A DNA stretch of 64,000 bases from Chondrosia reniformis (lineage: Eukaryota > Porifera > Demospongiae > Chondrillida > Chondrillidae): positions 8,363,001 through 8,427,000 of the forward strand of contig OX359195.1 in assembly GCA_947172415.1 (NCBI GenBank), written 5' to 3'. Positions 1-10,254 of this stretch are shown in pieces. A program made the translations under genes and the position numbers. The first letter of the stretch is position 1. Every line of letters begins with the position of its first letter. Below the pieces are notes generated by a model. That model had not been told where the DNA came from. It searched no databases and worked only from the letters and a program-made list of their open reading frames with translations.

Positions 1-2
1 AG

Positions 3-116
3 CCCAGTGAAGAGGTTGCTGCAGCCATCAGAGAGAGATCCTATCAGGAAGGAGTGCCCCTTCACAAGATTACGTTTGTGTCACATGACATGAAAGAGAT
101 AACTGTATACAGTTGA
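3..116 (+). CDS. C-terminal exon of an unidentified protein (5' partial)
   Basis: The window opens inside an open frame that ends at TGA 114-116. It encodes about 37 residues, ending with the motif KITFVSHDMKEITVYS. The alternating hydrophobic strand near the C terminus, with its FV.HD pattern, recalls the last strand of macro domains, but this is weak. The upstream part lies outside the window, so the product cannot be named. The next gene starts 161 bp downstream on the same strand, and nothing else is visible in that gap. Confidence 0.4.
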   Translation, partial: PSEEVAAAIRERSYQEGVPLHKITFVSHDMKEITVYS

Positions 117-277
117 GATTCAATTGATAGAGTTGTAACATTTTAATAGAATGTGTGCTAGAATTATTAGATTCTTTTGTATTGAATTTGTACCTATATG
201 TATTTTAAACAATGTAAATCTAATTTTTAAGGTCAGTTGTGGTTTATATTGGGGTTTTCCCTCTCAAATGATTCAAA

Positions 278-3235
278 ATGGCGGACTGTTGGCAGGCACT
301 AGCAAAGTTAAGTGTATTCCCAACTTACCAGGAACAGGATAACGCGTTCAACTTGTTGTGTGCGTCCCAGTCTAACGTATTCGTCTGGAGCGATGAACAG
401 AAAGGTGTACACGCAGTGAACATGCGACTCCTCCAATCAAACTTGGAGGATTCGGATGAAGAACTAAACTTGAGCACGTGCAAGTGTCAGTTGCTTCGTT
501 GCAGTCAAGCGCCGCCCTTCCTGGTCGAGCGGGTCTGTTCTAACGAGTCTGGTGACGCTATTCTGCTGTATGGCGGTAGCGGCGTGGCGGCGATGAGACT
601 TCATCGTCGGAAGGGACCTTGCGGGGACTACGGAGGAGGACACGAGGAGGTCGTCTGTTCGTAAGTCCGAGACTGTGCGTCCTGTCCGCGTGAGTGCGTT
701 CTGTAGTTAACACGCCTCCCTTGTAGGACCTACAATATCGATGTGTACTCGAGTTGTGTGAATTCAGTGAAAAGTGCCAAATGGTTGGACAATAAACACT
801 TTCTTGTACTCTCCACTGACAGCCTCTTGAGGTATATACTTTATATACGTCTGTCAGAATGGTTAGTGGTTGCTATTGTAATGCTTTACAATGTAGAAAG
901 TTTTCCATCAGTCATGTGACTTATCCGATGTTGAGTGTCAGTTTGATGGATTCGGTGGCCCCCTACCCCAGGGTGAGTGGCCCGGGGCAAGAGTGGGTGG
1001 GGTTCTCCATCCTAGAAGGTGACAGTCTTGTTCTCTTACGCGAAAGTGGAGAAGTGTATCAACTCTTTATGTCTGAGACTAAAGAAGTATGCCCCTCCTC
1101 CCGCCCACCCCTCCCTCCCGTCCACCCCTCCTCCCATCCACCCCTCCCTCCCATCCACCCCTCCACCCCTCCTCCCGTTGACTTCTCCCCTCCCCCTTCA
1201 GGTGATAATGTCCCCAGATGCCCTACCAATGTACCCAGCAGCCGAAGATAATTACACTGCTGAAGCAGCAGCCATTTTGGTGCTACCAAGTGTCCTTCCT
1301 ATTATTGTCATAGCAACACCAAATGGAGAGATTCACCATTGTGTCATGTTGCCAACTGCTCAAGTGAGTACTTGCACACTCCCCACCCCCACACCCTGAG
1401 TAATTTGTTCCATTCCTTCAGAGCACTTGTAGAGGAGTTTCTGAAAAGTGTCTGTTTGTGTTTGAAAGACTGAATCTCGCTTCAGAAGATGTTCCTGATT
1501 TTGGTCAAGTGGAGTTAGTACCATCAACCTCGCAAAGCTACTTCATCAAACACCGCATTGGAGCTCATCACATTGTCCTACCCTGGGCCAAAGCCATGGA
1601 CAGCTTCCTTCAGACACAAGGTGCACTATTCTGAGTCAACTACTGCAGTCAAGTTACAAGTGATCTCTCTTTTAGAAATCGAATTTAGTGTGTCTCAAGT
1701 GCAAGGAAATGCAGAAGTGGAGTTTATCCTCTGCGCTCAATCTGAAGATAAGAAGAGGTTATAATGACCCCTCCTACTTACCCCTCCCACTGACCCCTCC
1801 TACTGACCCCTCCCTCCTCTCACAGGTCTCCTCTGTGTGGCATGGCGGTGGTCAGTGATGTATGTTTAGGTGACGGACTCATTTGTGCCATGTCAGACGG
1901 AACTTGCATAGTACACATGCTCCAGTAAGCTACTGACTAGTATATACACACAAGTGAATCTCTCGCCGGCCACTTCTGTTAGGCAGCCATCTTTAGGGCT
2001 CCCCTCGACTGAAGAAAGCATTGACAACAGTCAGAGGTACACATGAGGTGTTTAAGTGTGGTTGCCTAGTAACCATATCCTGCCCGTGTACAGTGTACTG
2101 GAGGTTCCTCAGAAGGAGAGCTCGGCTCAGTTCTACCACAAGGTGGAGGTCATCCTGAGGCACTCCCGGACCACTCCTGTGTTTCACGTGGACACAGCAA
2201 AGGAGAGAAGTGAGGAAGACTGTTTCAAAGCCTTGGCCTCCAGCACCCAGCATCTCGCAGAACAATACATTCTCAAGCAAGAGGAAGCACTGAGTGAAAT
2301 TAAACAAAAGTAAATTGATCATTCTAGCCCCAGGAAGTGAGTTAGTTTTGTATTTCCATTGCATTTGCTAGAAGTGAATTGCTACTTCAGTTTAAGTTGC
2401 AACAAGAAAAAGGAGTGAAAGATTTGGAAACAGATCTTGCTGAGCAGAAAAGGAAGAATGAAACACTGCTCGTGAACATAAAGGTGACAGTGATTGTGCC
2501 AGTGCTCACAGCTACTTTAAACATTATACGTTTCAATCAAGGGGGCAGAGTCCAAAGGACAAGAGATTGCCCTGCGACTGAGGAAGTTGTTGTGTTCCTT
2601 GTCTGTCCAGTCTCCGGAGCTGACCAGCGAAGAGAGAAAGTTTGACAGGAAACTGAAGGAAATGCAGAGAGACATTCAGAGGATCAAGGCTCGAGTACAA
2701 ATGGTTAGTGGCCCTTCTATAGAGTGTGGGAGCATTGAACTGTTCTACCTCTAACTCGTTTAGTTGAAGGGAAAGTGCAAGACAGTTGGCTACGACCTCA
2801 CAAGCCCTCCATCCGCCCCCACACTCACTGATACACAAGTTGAATACACAAAGAAGATATTAAAGGACCAGTATGTGTTATCTATGTAGTACCTGCCTGT
2901 AATACATATTTATATTATTCCTATTGCTATGTTATCTTTGTAGTACCTGCCTGTAATACATATTTATATTATTCCTATTGCTATGTTATCTTTGTAGTAC
3001 CTGCCTGTAATACATATTTATATTATTCCTATTGCTATGTTATCTTTGTAGTACCTGCCTGTAATACATATTTATATTATTCCTATTGCTATGTTATCTA
3101 TGTAGTACCTGCCTGTAATACATATTTATATTATTCCTATTGCTATGTTATCTTTGTTGTAGAATGTCATCAATAAAAAACTTGATAGTGAAACTAAATA
3201 TGTTGAAAGAGCTCATGTCAGTTGAACAAGAATGA
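278..3235 (+). CDS. NUP88: Nuclear pore complex protein Nup88
   Basis: Multi-exon gene for a Nup88-like nucleoporin of the cytoplasmic face of the pore, which with Nup214 supports CRM1-dependent export. The start ATG at 278 opens [14 protein letters not shown]. Exon 1 is 278-660 (donor GTAAGT) and exon 2 is about 727-831. The N-terminal part has the beta-propeller style of the family ([36 protein letters not shown]). The C-terminal exons after about 2090 are charged and coiled-coil like ([37 protein letters not shown]). The last exon ends ...[10 protein letters not shown] with TGA at 3233-3235. Introns hold pyrimidine-rich minisatellites (1085-1200, 1765-1830) and a 54-bp tandem repeat. The last exon has a second copy near 9716-9879. 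Exon limits in the middle are approximate. Confidence 0.83.
2877..3162 (+). repeat. 54-bp tandem repeat, five units, in last Nup88 intron
   Basis: Units start at 2877, 2931, 2985, 3039 and 3093 and differ by one or two bases. A partial sixth unit runs into the acceptor of the last Nup88 exon. The duplicated copy of this region near 9745-9806 has only about one degenerate unit, so the expansion postdates the duplication or was lost from the other copy. Confidence 0.95.
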
Positions 3236-3384
3236 CTTGCAAACTGTTTTAACAATTACTGAACATGCATGTAAAATTGGAAAGCTGCACTGATCTAAAT
3301 TAACTTGAAATAAGTATAGAAAAGTGCACATCATTATCATCTTTGGAAATTTTTTCATTTAAATTGAAGATTAAAACCTTATAT

Positions 3385-3615
3385 AGTAGGCGCCTACCTG
3401 GACACATCTCTATGGTGGTTGCGATTCCCATAGGGGTTGGTAGCGCTTAGACCGCCATAGGACGTGCTCACCAATAATCTGAATTTCGGGTGAGTCCCAC
3501 ATCTGATGACATCTGATATCTTTATGAGTCGACCATATCGAGAACTGGTTCTTCTCATGCAAGTGACTACCAAAGCTCAACTTGGCTGCATGGCAGTATA
3601 TTTGCTTTGGCAGAG
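3385..3615 (+). repeat. SINE-like dispersed repeat, copy 1
   Basis: About 230 bp beginning CCTACCTGGACACATCTCTA. It shares its order of motifs with 10011-10250 and with the four satellite modules (for example 25405-25640). It has a short hairpin arm set and a stretch GGTTGGTAGCGCTTAGAC followed by CGTGCTCACCAATAAT and GGGTGAGTCCCAC. These loosely resemble the A and B boxes of a tRNA-derived polymerase III promoter. The tRNA origin is inference; the family relationship is directly visible. Confidence 0.6.
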
Positions 3616-3620
3616 ATTGG

Positions 3621-4280
3621 TCAAGGTGAGCGTTTTAAAATATAAAAAAATGCAACAAATAATAAAAAGCAGTAAACAGTTCCTTTTAAACAAAAATGTT
3701 CATATCTTCCAAACCTGTAAAAGGATAAATATAAGTATATATACGTAAAGACACAATTTCTAATTATACCATAGTGTAACTTGTCATTTATTCCACAACT
3801 CAAGCAGTAGTGATTCAACAGTTGAATTAGCAGTTCCTTTTCATCAAAGAGCTCCAAATGTTCGATTCTACAGAAAACACTTCCATATTTGGCAATGCAA
3901 TCCAGGTCATACAAACGGTCACAAACCTTTTCACTTCATGCTGCGGTAGTCTACTGTACACCGTTGTCATGTCAGCAGCCCATGATGCTTCCCACACATT
4001 CTGGAAAAATCTTTTTCTTTGTGTTTCCAAATTTGGAAAAGCATCTAAACCTCGAAACTGACAACCACGAGCCTGCACACAAGTGCCAAACATTTTTGGA
4101 AATTTTTTTCATTTAAAGGGGGAGGTAGAGGGAGAGGGAGAGGAAGGAGAAAGGAGAGGGAGAGGGAGAGAGAGAGAGACATTGCATTGGTGCAATGCTG
4201 TGATGCAGTATAAATTACTGATAGTCACTTGGTCTTCTCCATCCTTAGACAGCAGAGCTAACTGCAAATCCTTTGTTGAT
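3621..4280 (-). pseudogene. LCMT1 3' fragment (exons 9, 8 and 4)
   Basis: Minus-strand fragment of the complete LCMT1 gene found at 10255-13490. The exon 8 copy is at 3927-4072 and the exon 9 copy at 3621-3867, both with splice sites kept; a copy of exon 4 lies at 4229-4280. Exons 5, 6 and 7 are missing, replaced by a short stretch next to a polypurine tract, and exons 1-3 were never included. The coding differences are small (AADMTT for AVDMTT). Without start, SAM-binding exons or promoter it cannot make a methyltransferase. Confidence 0.88.
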
Positions 4281-4464
4281 CTACAGACACAGACATCCCA
4301 TTAACAATTTAGGTAATGAGATTCATAGTGGAACAATAATGACATTCATAGCCTGGTGAATGCATAATTCATGAAGTTGTGGACTGTGTAATGTATCTGA
4401 TACCAAATATAGCACCTATACCGTATTTATATATCAAGTTACAATATACTAAGGTAATCTAATA

Positions 4465-4512
4465 TAATATAAATAAATAATATAAATATATATATATATA
4501 TATATATACGTA
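4465..4512. repeat. AT-rich microsatellite
   Basis: A run of AATATAA followed by about ten TA dinucleotides, just upstream of the caspase-like gene. The rest of 4379-4578 shows no other feature; it is the possible 5' flank of that gene. Confidence 0.9.
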
Positions 4513-4578
4513 TATATTCGATTACTGATTCTAGATGTCTAGGATCTAGTTGCATCAGTTGTCTGTAAAAGGTGATCG

Positions 4579-5286
4579 ATGGCAGTGTCGAATACAAGCA
4601 GCTTCTTTCTTGTAGTGAACAGCTACTATAATACCAAACTTGATCCGGTACCGTATACTGATGAAGGATTGCAGTTGTATACAGAAACCTTCTATAAGTA
4701 TCTATCATTTTCACAGTATGGAATATATTTCGATTGTAGCAAGAAAGATTTCGATCATTTCTTTATCGAATTTCTGCAACAAAAGGGTCAACACACTACG
4801 AAGTATTTCGCCTTTATATTCCTGGGTCATGGGAGTGAAGGACACCTCCTTATGAACGATAGACAACCGGTCAGTATCCAGAGTATCATAGACGCGATTA
4901 ACACATTTGTTCCAGAGGACGTCACCAAGCTGTTTATAATCAACGCCTGCCGTAAATATGAGCAATTGAAGCGGCCATTGGAGCTTCCTGAAACCCGGAA
5001 CTCAATCTATATTTACTCGACCCTTCCCGGGAGAGAGGCTATCCCCGCGTGGTCTAAGTACTTTAATGATGAAATGCGAACAAGCGCTGACAATTTGGCT
5101 GATATATGTTTCTCAGCATGTGCAAAAATGAAAAAGGAACTTAAAATGATTAATGTTGAGCAAAGCCAGTATATCAGCAATGGCCTGCCTGCTCCAAAGC
5201 TGCTACAGAGCGAAACGTCAAGATTAAAAATTCCTGATGCTATTTCAGAGCATCTTCTTGTGTATTCTCAAACTATGCCGAGGTAA
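4579..5286 (+). CDS. Caspase-like cysteine protease (peptidase C14), single exon
   Basis: Intronless frame of 235 residues. The p20-like fold shows a first strand SFFLVVNSYY (residues 8-17), a strand ending in the catalytic His motif FIFLGHGSEGHLL (His84) and the catalytic Cys motif FIINACRKYEQ (Cys124). The Cys motif corresponds to QACRG in classical caspases. A p10-like strand follows (IYIYSTLPGREAIPAWSKYF, 143-162). No CARD or death-effector prodomain precedes it and no clear interdomain cleavage Asp is evident, so it may act as an unprocessed enzyme or regulator. The sequence is very divergent; a short metacaspase or paracaspase-like enzyme is the alternative. It lies within the insert that splits the Nup88/LCMT1 neighbourhood, beside an orphan helical gene. 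The ATG at 4579 was chosen as the first in frame. Confidence 0.72.
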   Translation: MAVSNTSSFFLVVNSYYNTKLDPVPYTDEGLQLYTETFYKYLSFSQYGIYFDCSKKDFDHFFIEFLQQKGQHTTKYFAFIFLGHGSEGHLLMNDRQPVSIQSIIDAINTFVPEDVTKLFIINACRKYEQLKRPLELPETRNSIYIYSTLPGREAIPAWSKYFNDEMRTSADNLADICFSACAKMKKELKMINVEQSQYISNGLPAPKLLQSETSRLKIPDAISEHLLVYSQTMPR

Positions 5287-5870
5287 TTTGTATGCATGGA
5301 TATTCCATGTCGTGTACTTTTATATTTGCATCTGCATGCCAGTATCAACAAAAATTCCAGTCTTAATGGGGTCTCAGCCAATAATCACTGCAAATTTGAT
5401 TTGCCTTGAGAGTGACCTATATATCAAGGATGTTTTTTTTTCGTTTTCCCCATACATCGGTATAGGAGCAAAATCCCGAAATAGACCGAAAATCGACAAA
5501 ACAAGGCTATGTATAGCTAAATATACAATATACATACTCTAGATAGACTAAAGGCAAGTAAATATGTCCCTCTGGCGAAATAATAAACTTTAAAAATTTC
5601 CATTTTTGTCTTCTTCGTCAGCCATAACTAAAAACCTATATAAGCTTTTGGACTAATTGTTAAACGAAACTATTGCAAATTTTCCAAGCTGTATTCTTTT
5701 GTAGAAGCGAGAGCGATAACGCTATTATTGAGTATGACGGTTTTCATGGCCCCAGAGTCAAGGCCTCAATAAATTCGCCATTTTAATGACGTCATATCAG
5801 TCGAAGATTGCAAGATGGGTTTAAATACAATCGAATTCCTAGCTTATGCTCCATAAAAAGTACAGAAACT

Positions 5871-6114
5871 AGAGAACAATAAAACTTTTCTACAAAAATA
5901 GTGAAGATGTAGGGATAGCACAAAAACACGGAAACAAGAAAGGGATGTTACACAGTGAAGCATTAGCTTTGCATGAATCCTACAAGCAAGGGTGTTGTAT
6001 GATTCATGCATATATAGCTAATGCTTCACTGTGTAACATCCCTTTCTTGTTTCTGCACTTTTTGTGCTATCCCTACATCTTCACTATTTTTGTAGAAAAT
6101 TTTTATTGTTCTCT
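5871..6114. mobile_element. Foldback element (near-perfect long inverted repeat)
   Basis: The left arm from 5871 (AGAGAACAATAAAACTTTTC...) and the right arm ending at 6114 (...TTTTATTGTTCTCT) are reverse complements over more than 100 bases, with a few mismatches. About 20 bases lie between them around 5980-6000. No coding capacity. This is a non-autonomous foldback or MITE-type insertion; target duplications were not resolved. Confidence 0.85.
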
Positions 6115-6349
6115 CTATCTATAGGAATATCAATGGTTGGTTGCATGCATTCACATAAACAACAGAGTTAGAGACCATTTGGTAACTTGCACACAGGGAC
6201 ATAAAAGGCTTGTAGTGTAGTAACTAATTAACTACTGCATGCATAGTAAACATGATGTATCACTGATGATTTTATATTGCTGCTGTATCTGTTAGTTTGT
6301 AATTTAGCAATCTCGAACTACTACTAATATACAATGGTACTGAGGTATA

Positions 6350-6515
6350 CAGTAAAACCTCCATTAATGGACACTCCCAATAGCGGACAGTCTCCGTATA
6401 ACGGACAACATGCAAAGTACCAACTTATTTTTATATACGATTAGTACATTAGCAACTCCTGAATAGCGGACAACCTCCAAATTCCAGATAACGGACACTC
6501 TGTCCGAACCCAAGG
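6350..6515. mobile_element. pogo/Tigger-like terminal sequence (solo or truncated)
   Basis: After TATA the sequence CAGTAAAACCTCCATTAATGG begins. This is the style of pogo/Tigger terminal repeats, which sit in TA targets. Several GCGGAC / AACGGACA sub-repeats follow to about 6500. No matching inverted end was found downstream, so this looks like a truncated or decayed copy. Confidence 0.5.
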
Positions 6516-6664
6516 ACTTTTTGTAATACAAATGAACTCTGTCCAAAATCCATATACAACGCATCATGGATAGGGATTGATGCGCCCAAACATAGAAGTG
6601 ATATGTATAGTTAAGTTTCAGTATGCCACTTCTGCAATGTTAGCCTTACCATATGGTTACTTTC

Positions 6665-7143
6665 CAGACCTGCCAAGGCTAGGCTTAGAGCATGCGTGAG
6701 ACTTTCTCAAGAAATGAGTGAGACTGCCCCAAAAATACGTGAGATTTCAAAAAAAAATTTCGCTCGCTACGCTCGCGTACATTTCCCTCAATACCCTTAC
6801 TGTTAACATTAGATGGCTAATACCATACATTACGTCATCGATTAAAAATGGAGGAGAAAGCGCCACTGCGCTTACGGATTACTGCTAGATCATGAGTCTA
6901 TAAGTCGTAATAAATGGGATACGGATAGATCATCGACAAGAATTTTAAGATATATACTCCACAGCCAAGGAATAGCCCCATCAGCCTGTATGGCTGATCT
7001 GCCTGCTGGGGAGAATAGAGTGAGTGTGACAGTGAGTGAGAATCAGGAAAAGGCGTGAGATCTGGCACAGATATGCGTGTGAGCGTGACATGACAGTCAA
7101 ATGTGTGTGTCTCACGCCAGATGCGTGAGACTTGGCAGGTCTG
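6665..7143. mobile_element. MITE with terminal inverted repeats and 6-bp target duplication
   Basis: Left end CAGACCTGCCAAGGC and right end CTTGGCAGGTCTG are inverted, and the similarity continues inward through GCGTGAGAC / GTCTCACGC. The hexamer ACTTTC flanks both sides (6659-6664 and 7144-7149), fitting a target-site duplication. The 479-bp body encodes nothing convincing. Confidence 0.72.
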
Positions 7144-7679
7144 ACTTTCTTGTTTCGTTACTTTTTCTAGATGTGCCAATCACTGTTATAGTGCCATCCC
7201 TACTTTTAACTTCATTTTTGAATGTTTTTATTTTTATATATGTCCAGAGAATTTGAAATTTAATTAAAAAATGGTGTTTGAAGAGGCCTTAAATTTGGTA
7301 CTTTCAAAAGTAACACGCTTCGGATGGAACGCGTTGAAATCTAGGGTAGCCTATTCCCTAGTTCGGAAACATTCATGACGATTTAGTACTTGTATGTACC
7401 TACGTAAGTTCGCATATTAGCGCTAACTCATTTGAAAAAAGAAGAAAAAATGAGGAATTTCAGAATTTGGCCTAGTACTCGAATGCAACCGAAAATCCTA
7501 TCGCTGTTGACTTATGAGGTTTTAATTGGTAATACATTGGATAGGGTGGTCATGTTTTTTTCGGCCATCCCTACTTAGAGAGTACTGCCGTACTCTCTGA
7601 TAAGCTTGACATTGTGTTTCATGAAATAAATTACCACCTTTCATATTTGGGCAGGGATATAACAGGATTTAAGAAGCTG
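7144..7679. other. AT-rich non-coding stretch
   Basis: No gene is supported here. A short hairpin AGAGAGTAC-TGCC-GTACTCTCT lies at about 7577-7598. The phrase CCATCCCTACTT occurs at both 7194 and 7566, perhaps the edges of another decayed element. It is the presumed 5' flank of the orphan gene. Confidence 0.5.
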
Positions 7680-9732
7680 ATGCAGTATATAGCTTCTTTC
7701 ACCATTAAGAAATTTAAACACAGGCAGTTGCTCCAGCGACAGGGTATATACCCTGTTAATACGAGCCTACCCAGGTTTTATACACATTTGCTAGGAGTGT
7801 TTTGATCTTTTTCATTGTTATTGAGTACATTCAATTAACACTTTCCATAATTGGCAATCATATTATGGTATTGATTTCTCATTTCCAAGGCTCCTCATCC
7901 CAGCAATGTGACATTCGTCTGAGGAAGGAGTACGTTGACCTCTGTCGGACCATACTGAGGAACTACCAGAAGGAGGGGGAGCCACCATTGGATGAGCTGA
8001 TTGCCTACTGTAGGTATCTGTTGAGGTGTGGAAGGAAATCATCAGATGCTGTCCGAGCTCAAGTGATCCTGAAGGGAGTGAACACATACAGGGAGCTGGA
8101 GGAGGTTATCATGGTGATGACAAAATGGCTGAGTTTCTCCTTCCTAGAGCGGATAGTAGAGAGGTTTCCAACAACCTCTGCAGAGTCATCCTTGGAGGAG
8201 TACAAGGCCAAGCTGAAGCCAGTCCTTGAGGAGAAGCTAACAAGACTACAGAGAATAGGAAAGAAATATCCAGAAGAGTCAGGTACAAAAGAGGGGTTTC
8301 TGAAGCTGTTGGTAAAGTACAACTGGGACGCTGATAGGAGCACGTTGGAAGATGTATTGGAGAGCCGCCGCTTCCTCTGCTCCAGTTTGGGTATTCCAGA
8401 TTACCTGCTACAAGTACTCACAGTATTGCTCGGTTCAGTCATTGTGGAGTACCTCGTATTGAGAGAGTTTGAGAGAGAGATATCAGAGAAGGTGGAATTG
8501 CTGTTACGAGATGATAAAATGACCGCGGGTTTTCTGAGAAATGGTATCGTGTCTTTGACTATTGGAGGAACAGTGTATAACATTCTCAAAGTGAGTTGTT
8601 TAACGTGTGTCATATGTACTGCATTACTTGTAGTGTTGCCCTTAGATTACTAATGAACAGAAGTTTTCTGCTGTGAAATCTTGTACACTGTCATCCGAAT
8701 GGCAAAGAGTTATCCATTCTCTGTATGATGTACATGACGACGACCCTCTCCCAGCTGAATATGAATATCTGATGGACAAGTACAGGAAGGCTGGTCAGGT
8801 CATGAGACCAGAGGAGATGAGACCAGAGGAGATGGCATATGCTGAATGGTTCCTCCTTCATAAGTTACCTGAAGTTACAAGAGAATTGAGACTGGATCCG
8901 TGGGCACTGCTAGTGTCTGCCACTTCCTCTTATCGTACTCTCTCTACTCTATTCCCCTCTCACTCTGATCACATCAAGTCTGTAAAACATTCAGAATCTA
9001 CATTATACACTCTTAGGGATATTCTGAGGTATGAAGGAAATACAGATATTAAGAGAGAGATCATGGTAAGAAACATTTAAACTAAGCCATCCTAACAAAT
9101 TATAAACTTTTTGTTATTTCATAGGACCTAGATATTGCAATGGAAAGCAGTGAAATTGAATCAACATTGGCTGCTATTAGAGAAGAATTCCCATTAGCTA
9201 CACTCCCAATTAGTTCTATCTTCAGCAAATTAGCACTAAGTGTAGAGGAAGAGTTCTTCCTGACTCTCTTCAAAGCACTTAAGGGCGAAGAAGAGTTTGA
9301 GAGGTTCTATATATTGTGCAGTAGAACAGTCCCTTCTTACTACAAGGAGGATTTAGACAGGGCCTATCAATCTGTGTATCAATCTGTGAAGGGAGGAGAT
9401 GGGAGATCTGACACTTCCACTGGAGAAACTCAACTTGCCACTCCAATTGGACAAATGCCATCTTCTTCAGCAAGTGAAGGAAAGGTGCTAAAAGGTATGC
9501 CTCATCAGATGAGTGGGTGTGGCCACATTAAACTGCATACTTTCCACCTTATAGGGTCTAAAGAGGATGTCCCTTCATCAGACCTTGCAGAAGGTATGTG
9601 AGTAATTGCTAGTGATATTTGTTGTATATTTTCTGAATTTAAATAAATTTTGTCTATCCTTGTCTAGTGAAGAGAATACTTGCTGAGTTTATGCTAAACT
9701 ATATTAAACTACCTACACAAAGAAGATATTAA
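7680..9732 (+). CDS. Orphan alpha-helical protein, six exons
   Basis: I do not recognise a named family. Inferred exons: 7680-7743, 7891-8590, 8661-9065, 9125-9494, 9555-9593, 9668-9732. All junctions have GT-AG and keep frame. The protein is charged and helical. One block reads WLSFSFLERIVERF followed by LEEYKAKLKPVLEEKL, then a hydrophobic stretch LGIPDYLLQVLTVLLGSV and NGIVSLTIGGTVYNI. This arrangement recalls helical regions in sponge and cnidarian immune-type or death-domain proteins, but only loosely. A Ser/Thr-rich tail follows. A 12-bp tandem duplication gives MRPEEMRPEEM. The last exon takes its stop codon (TAA 9730-9732) from duplicated Nup88 exon sequence. Exon 1 and the ATG are uncertain. 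Confidence 0.6.
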
Positions 9733-9879
9733 AGGACCAGTATGTGTTATCTATGTTGTACCTGCCTTTTATACATATTTATATTGCTATGTTATCTTTG
9801 TTGTAGAATGTCATCAATAAAAAACTTGATAGTTAAACTAAATATGTTGAAAGAGCTCATGTCAGTTGAACAAGAATAA
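9716..9879 (+). pseudogene. Nup88 3' fragment
   Basis: Copy of the last two coding pieces of Nup88: KKILKDQ and [23 protein letters not shown], ending TAA at 9877-9879 where the parent has TGA. The intron between them has shrunk. There is no promoter or N-terminal part. The first piece is read in another frame as the end of the upstream orphan gene. Confidence 0.85.
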
Positions 9880-10010
9880 CTTGCAAACTGTTTTAACAAT
9901 TACTGAACATGCATGTAAAATTGGAAAGCTGCACTGATCTTTAAATAAGTATAGAAAAGTGCCAATTATCTTTGGATTTTTTCATTTAAATAGAAGATTA
10001 AACCTTATAT

Positions 10011-10250
10011 AGTAGGCGCCTACCTGGACACATCTCTATGGTGGTTGCAATTCCCATAGGGGTTGGTAGCACTTAGACTGCCATAGGACGTGCTCACCAA
10101 TTATCTGAATTTCGGGTGAGTCCCACATAATGTGGGATTGACATCTGATATCTTTATGAGTCGCCCATATCGAGAAGAACTGGTTCTTCTCGTGCAAGTG
10201 ACTACCAAGCTCAACTTGGCAGCATGGCAGTATATTTGCTTTGGCAGAGA
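10011..10250 (+). repeat. SINE-like dispersed repeat, copy 2
   Basis: Same element as 3385-3615, carried along by the segmental duplication. It retains the perfect hairpin GAGAAGAAC-TG-GTTCTTCTC that copy 1 has partly lost and that the satellite modules also show. Confidence 0.65.
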
Positions 10251-10254
10251 TTGG

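Larger units (their letters stand above)
2848..4378. repeat. Direct segmental duplication, copy A (Nup88 3' end + LCMT1 3' end)
   Basis: This stretch matches 9713-11478 in the same orientation. It contains the last Nup88 exon (+), a SINE-like repeat, and on the minus strand copies of LCMT1 exons 9, 8 and 4. Relative to copy B it lacks the LCMT1 exon 5-7 region (between about 4085 and 4120) and carries the 54-bp repeat expansion. Because Nup88 is complete only on this side and LCMT1 only on the other, the ancestral order was probably Nup88 -> <- LCMT1, later split by the inserted caspase and orphan genes. Confidence 0.9.

Noticed and set aside
3621-3914. 97-codon minus-strand frame after Nup88 as a separate small gene
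   Set aside because: It is the duplicated last exon of LCMT1 with its acceptor; the first residues come from intron.
4118-4180. Purine-rich tract as an origin or regulatory site
   Set aside because: Simple repeat with a counterpart in LCMT1 intron 4; nothing specific supports a regulatory role.
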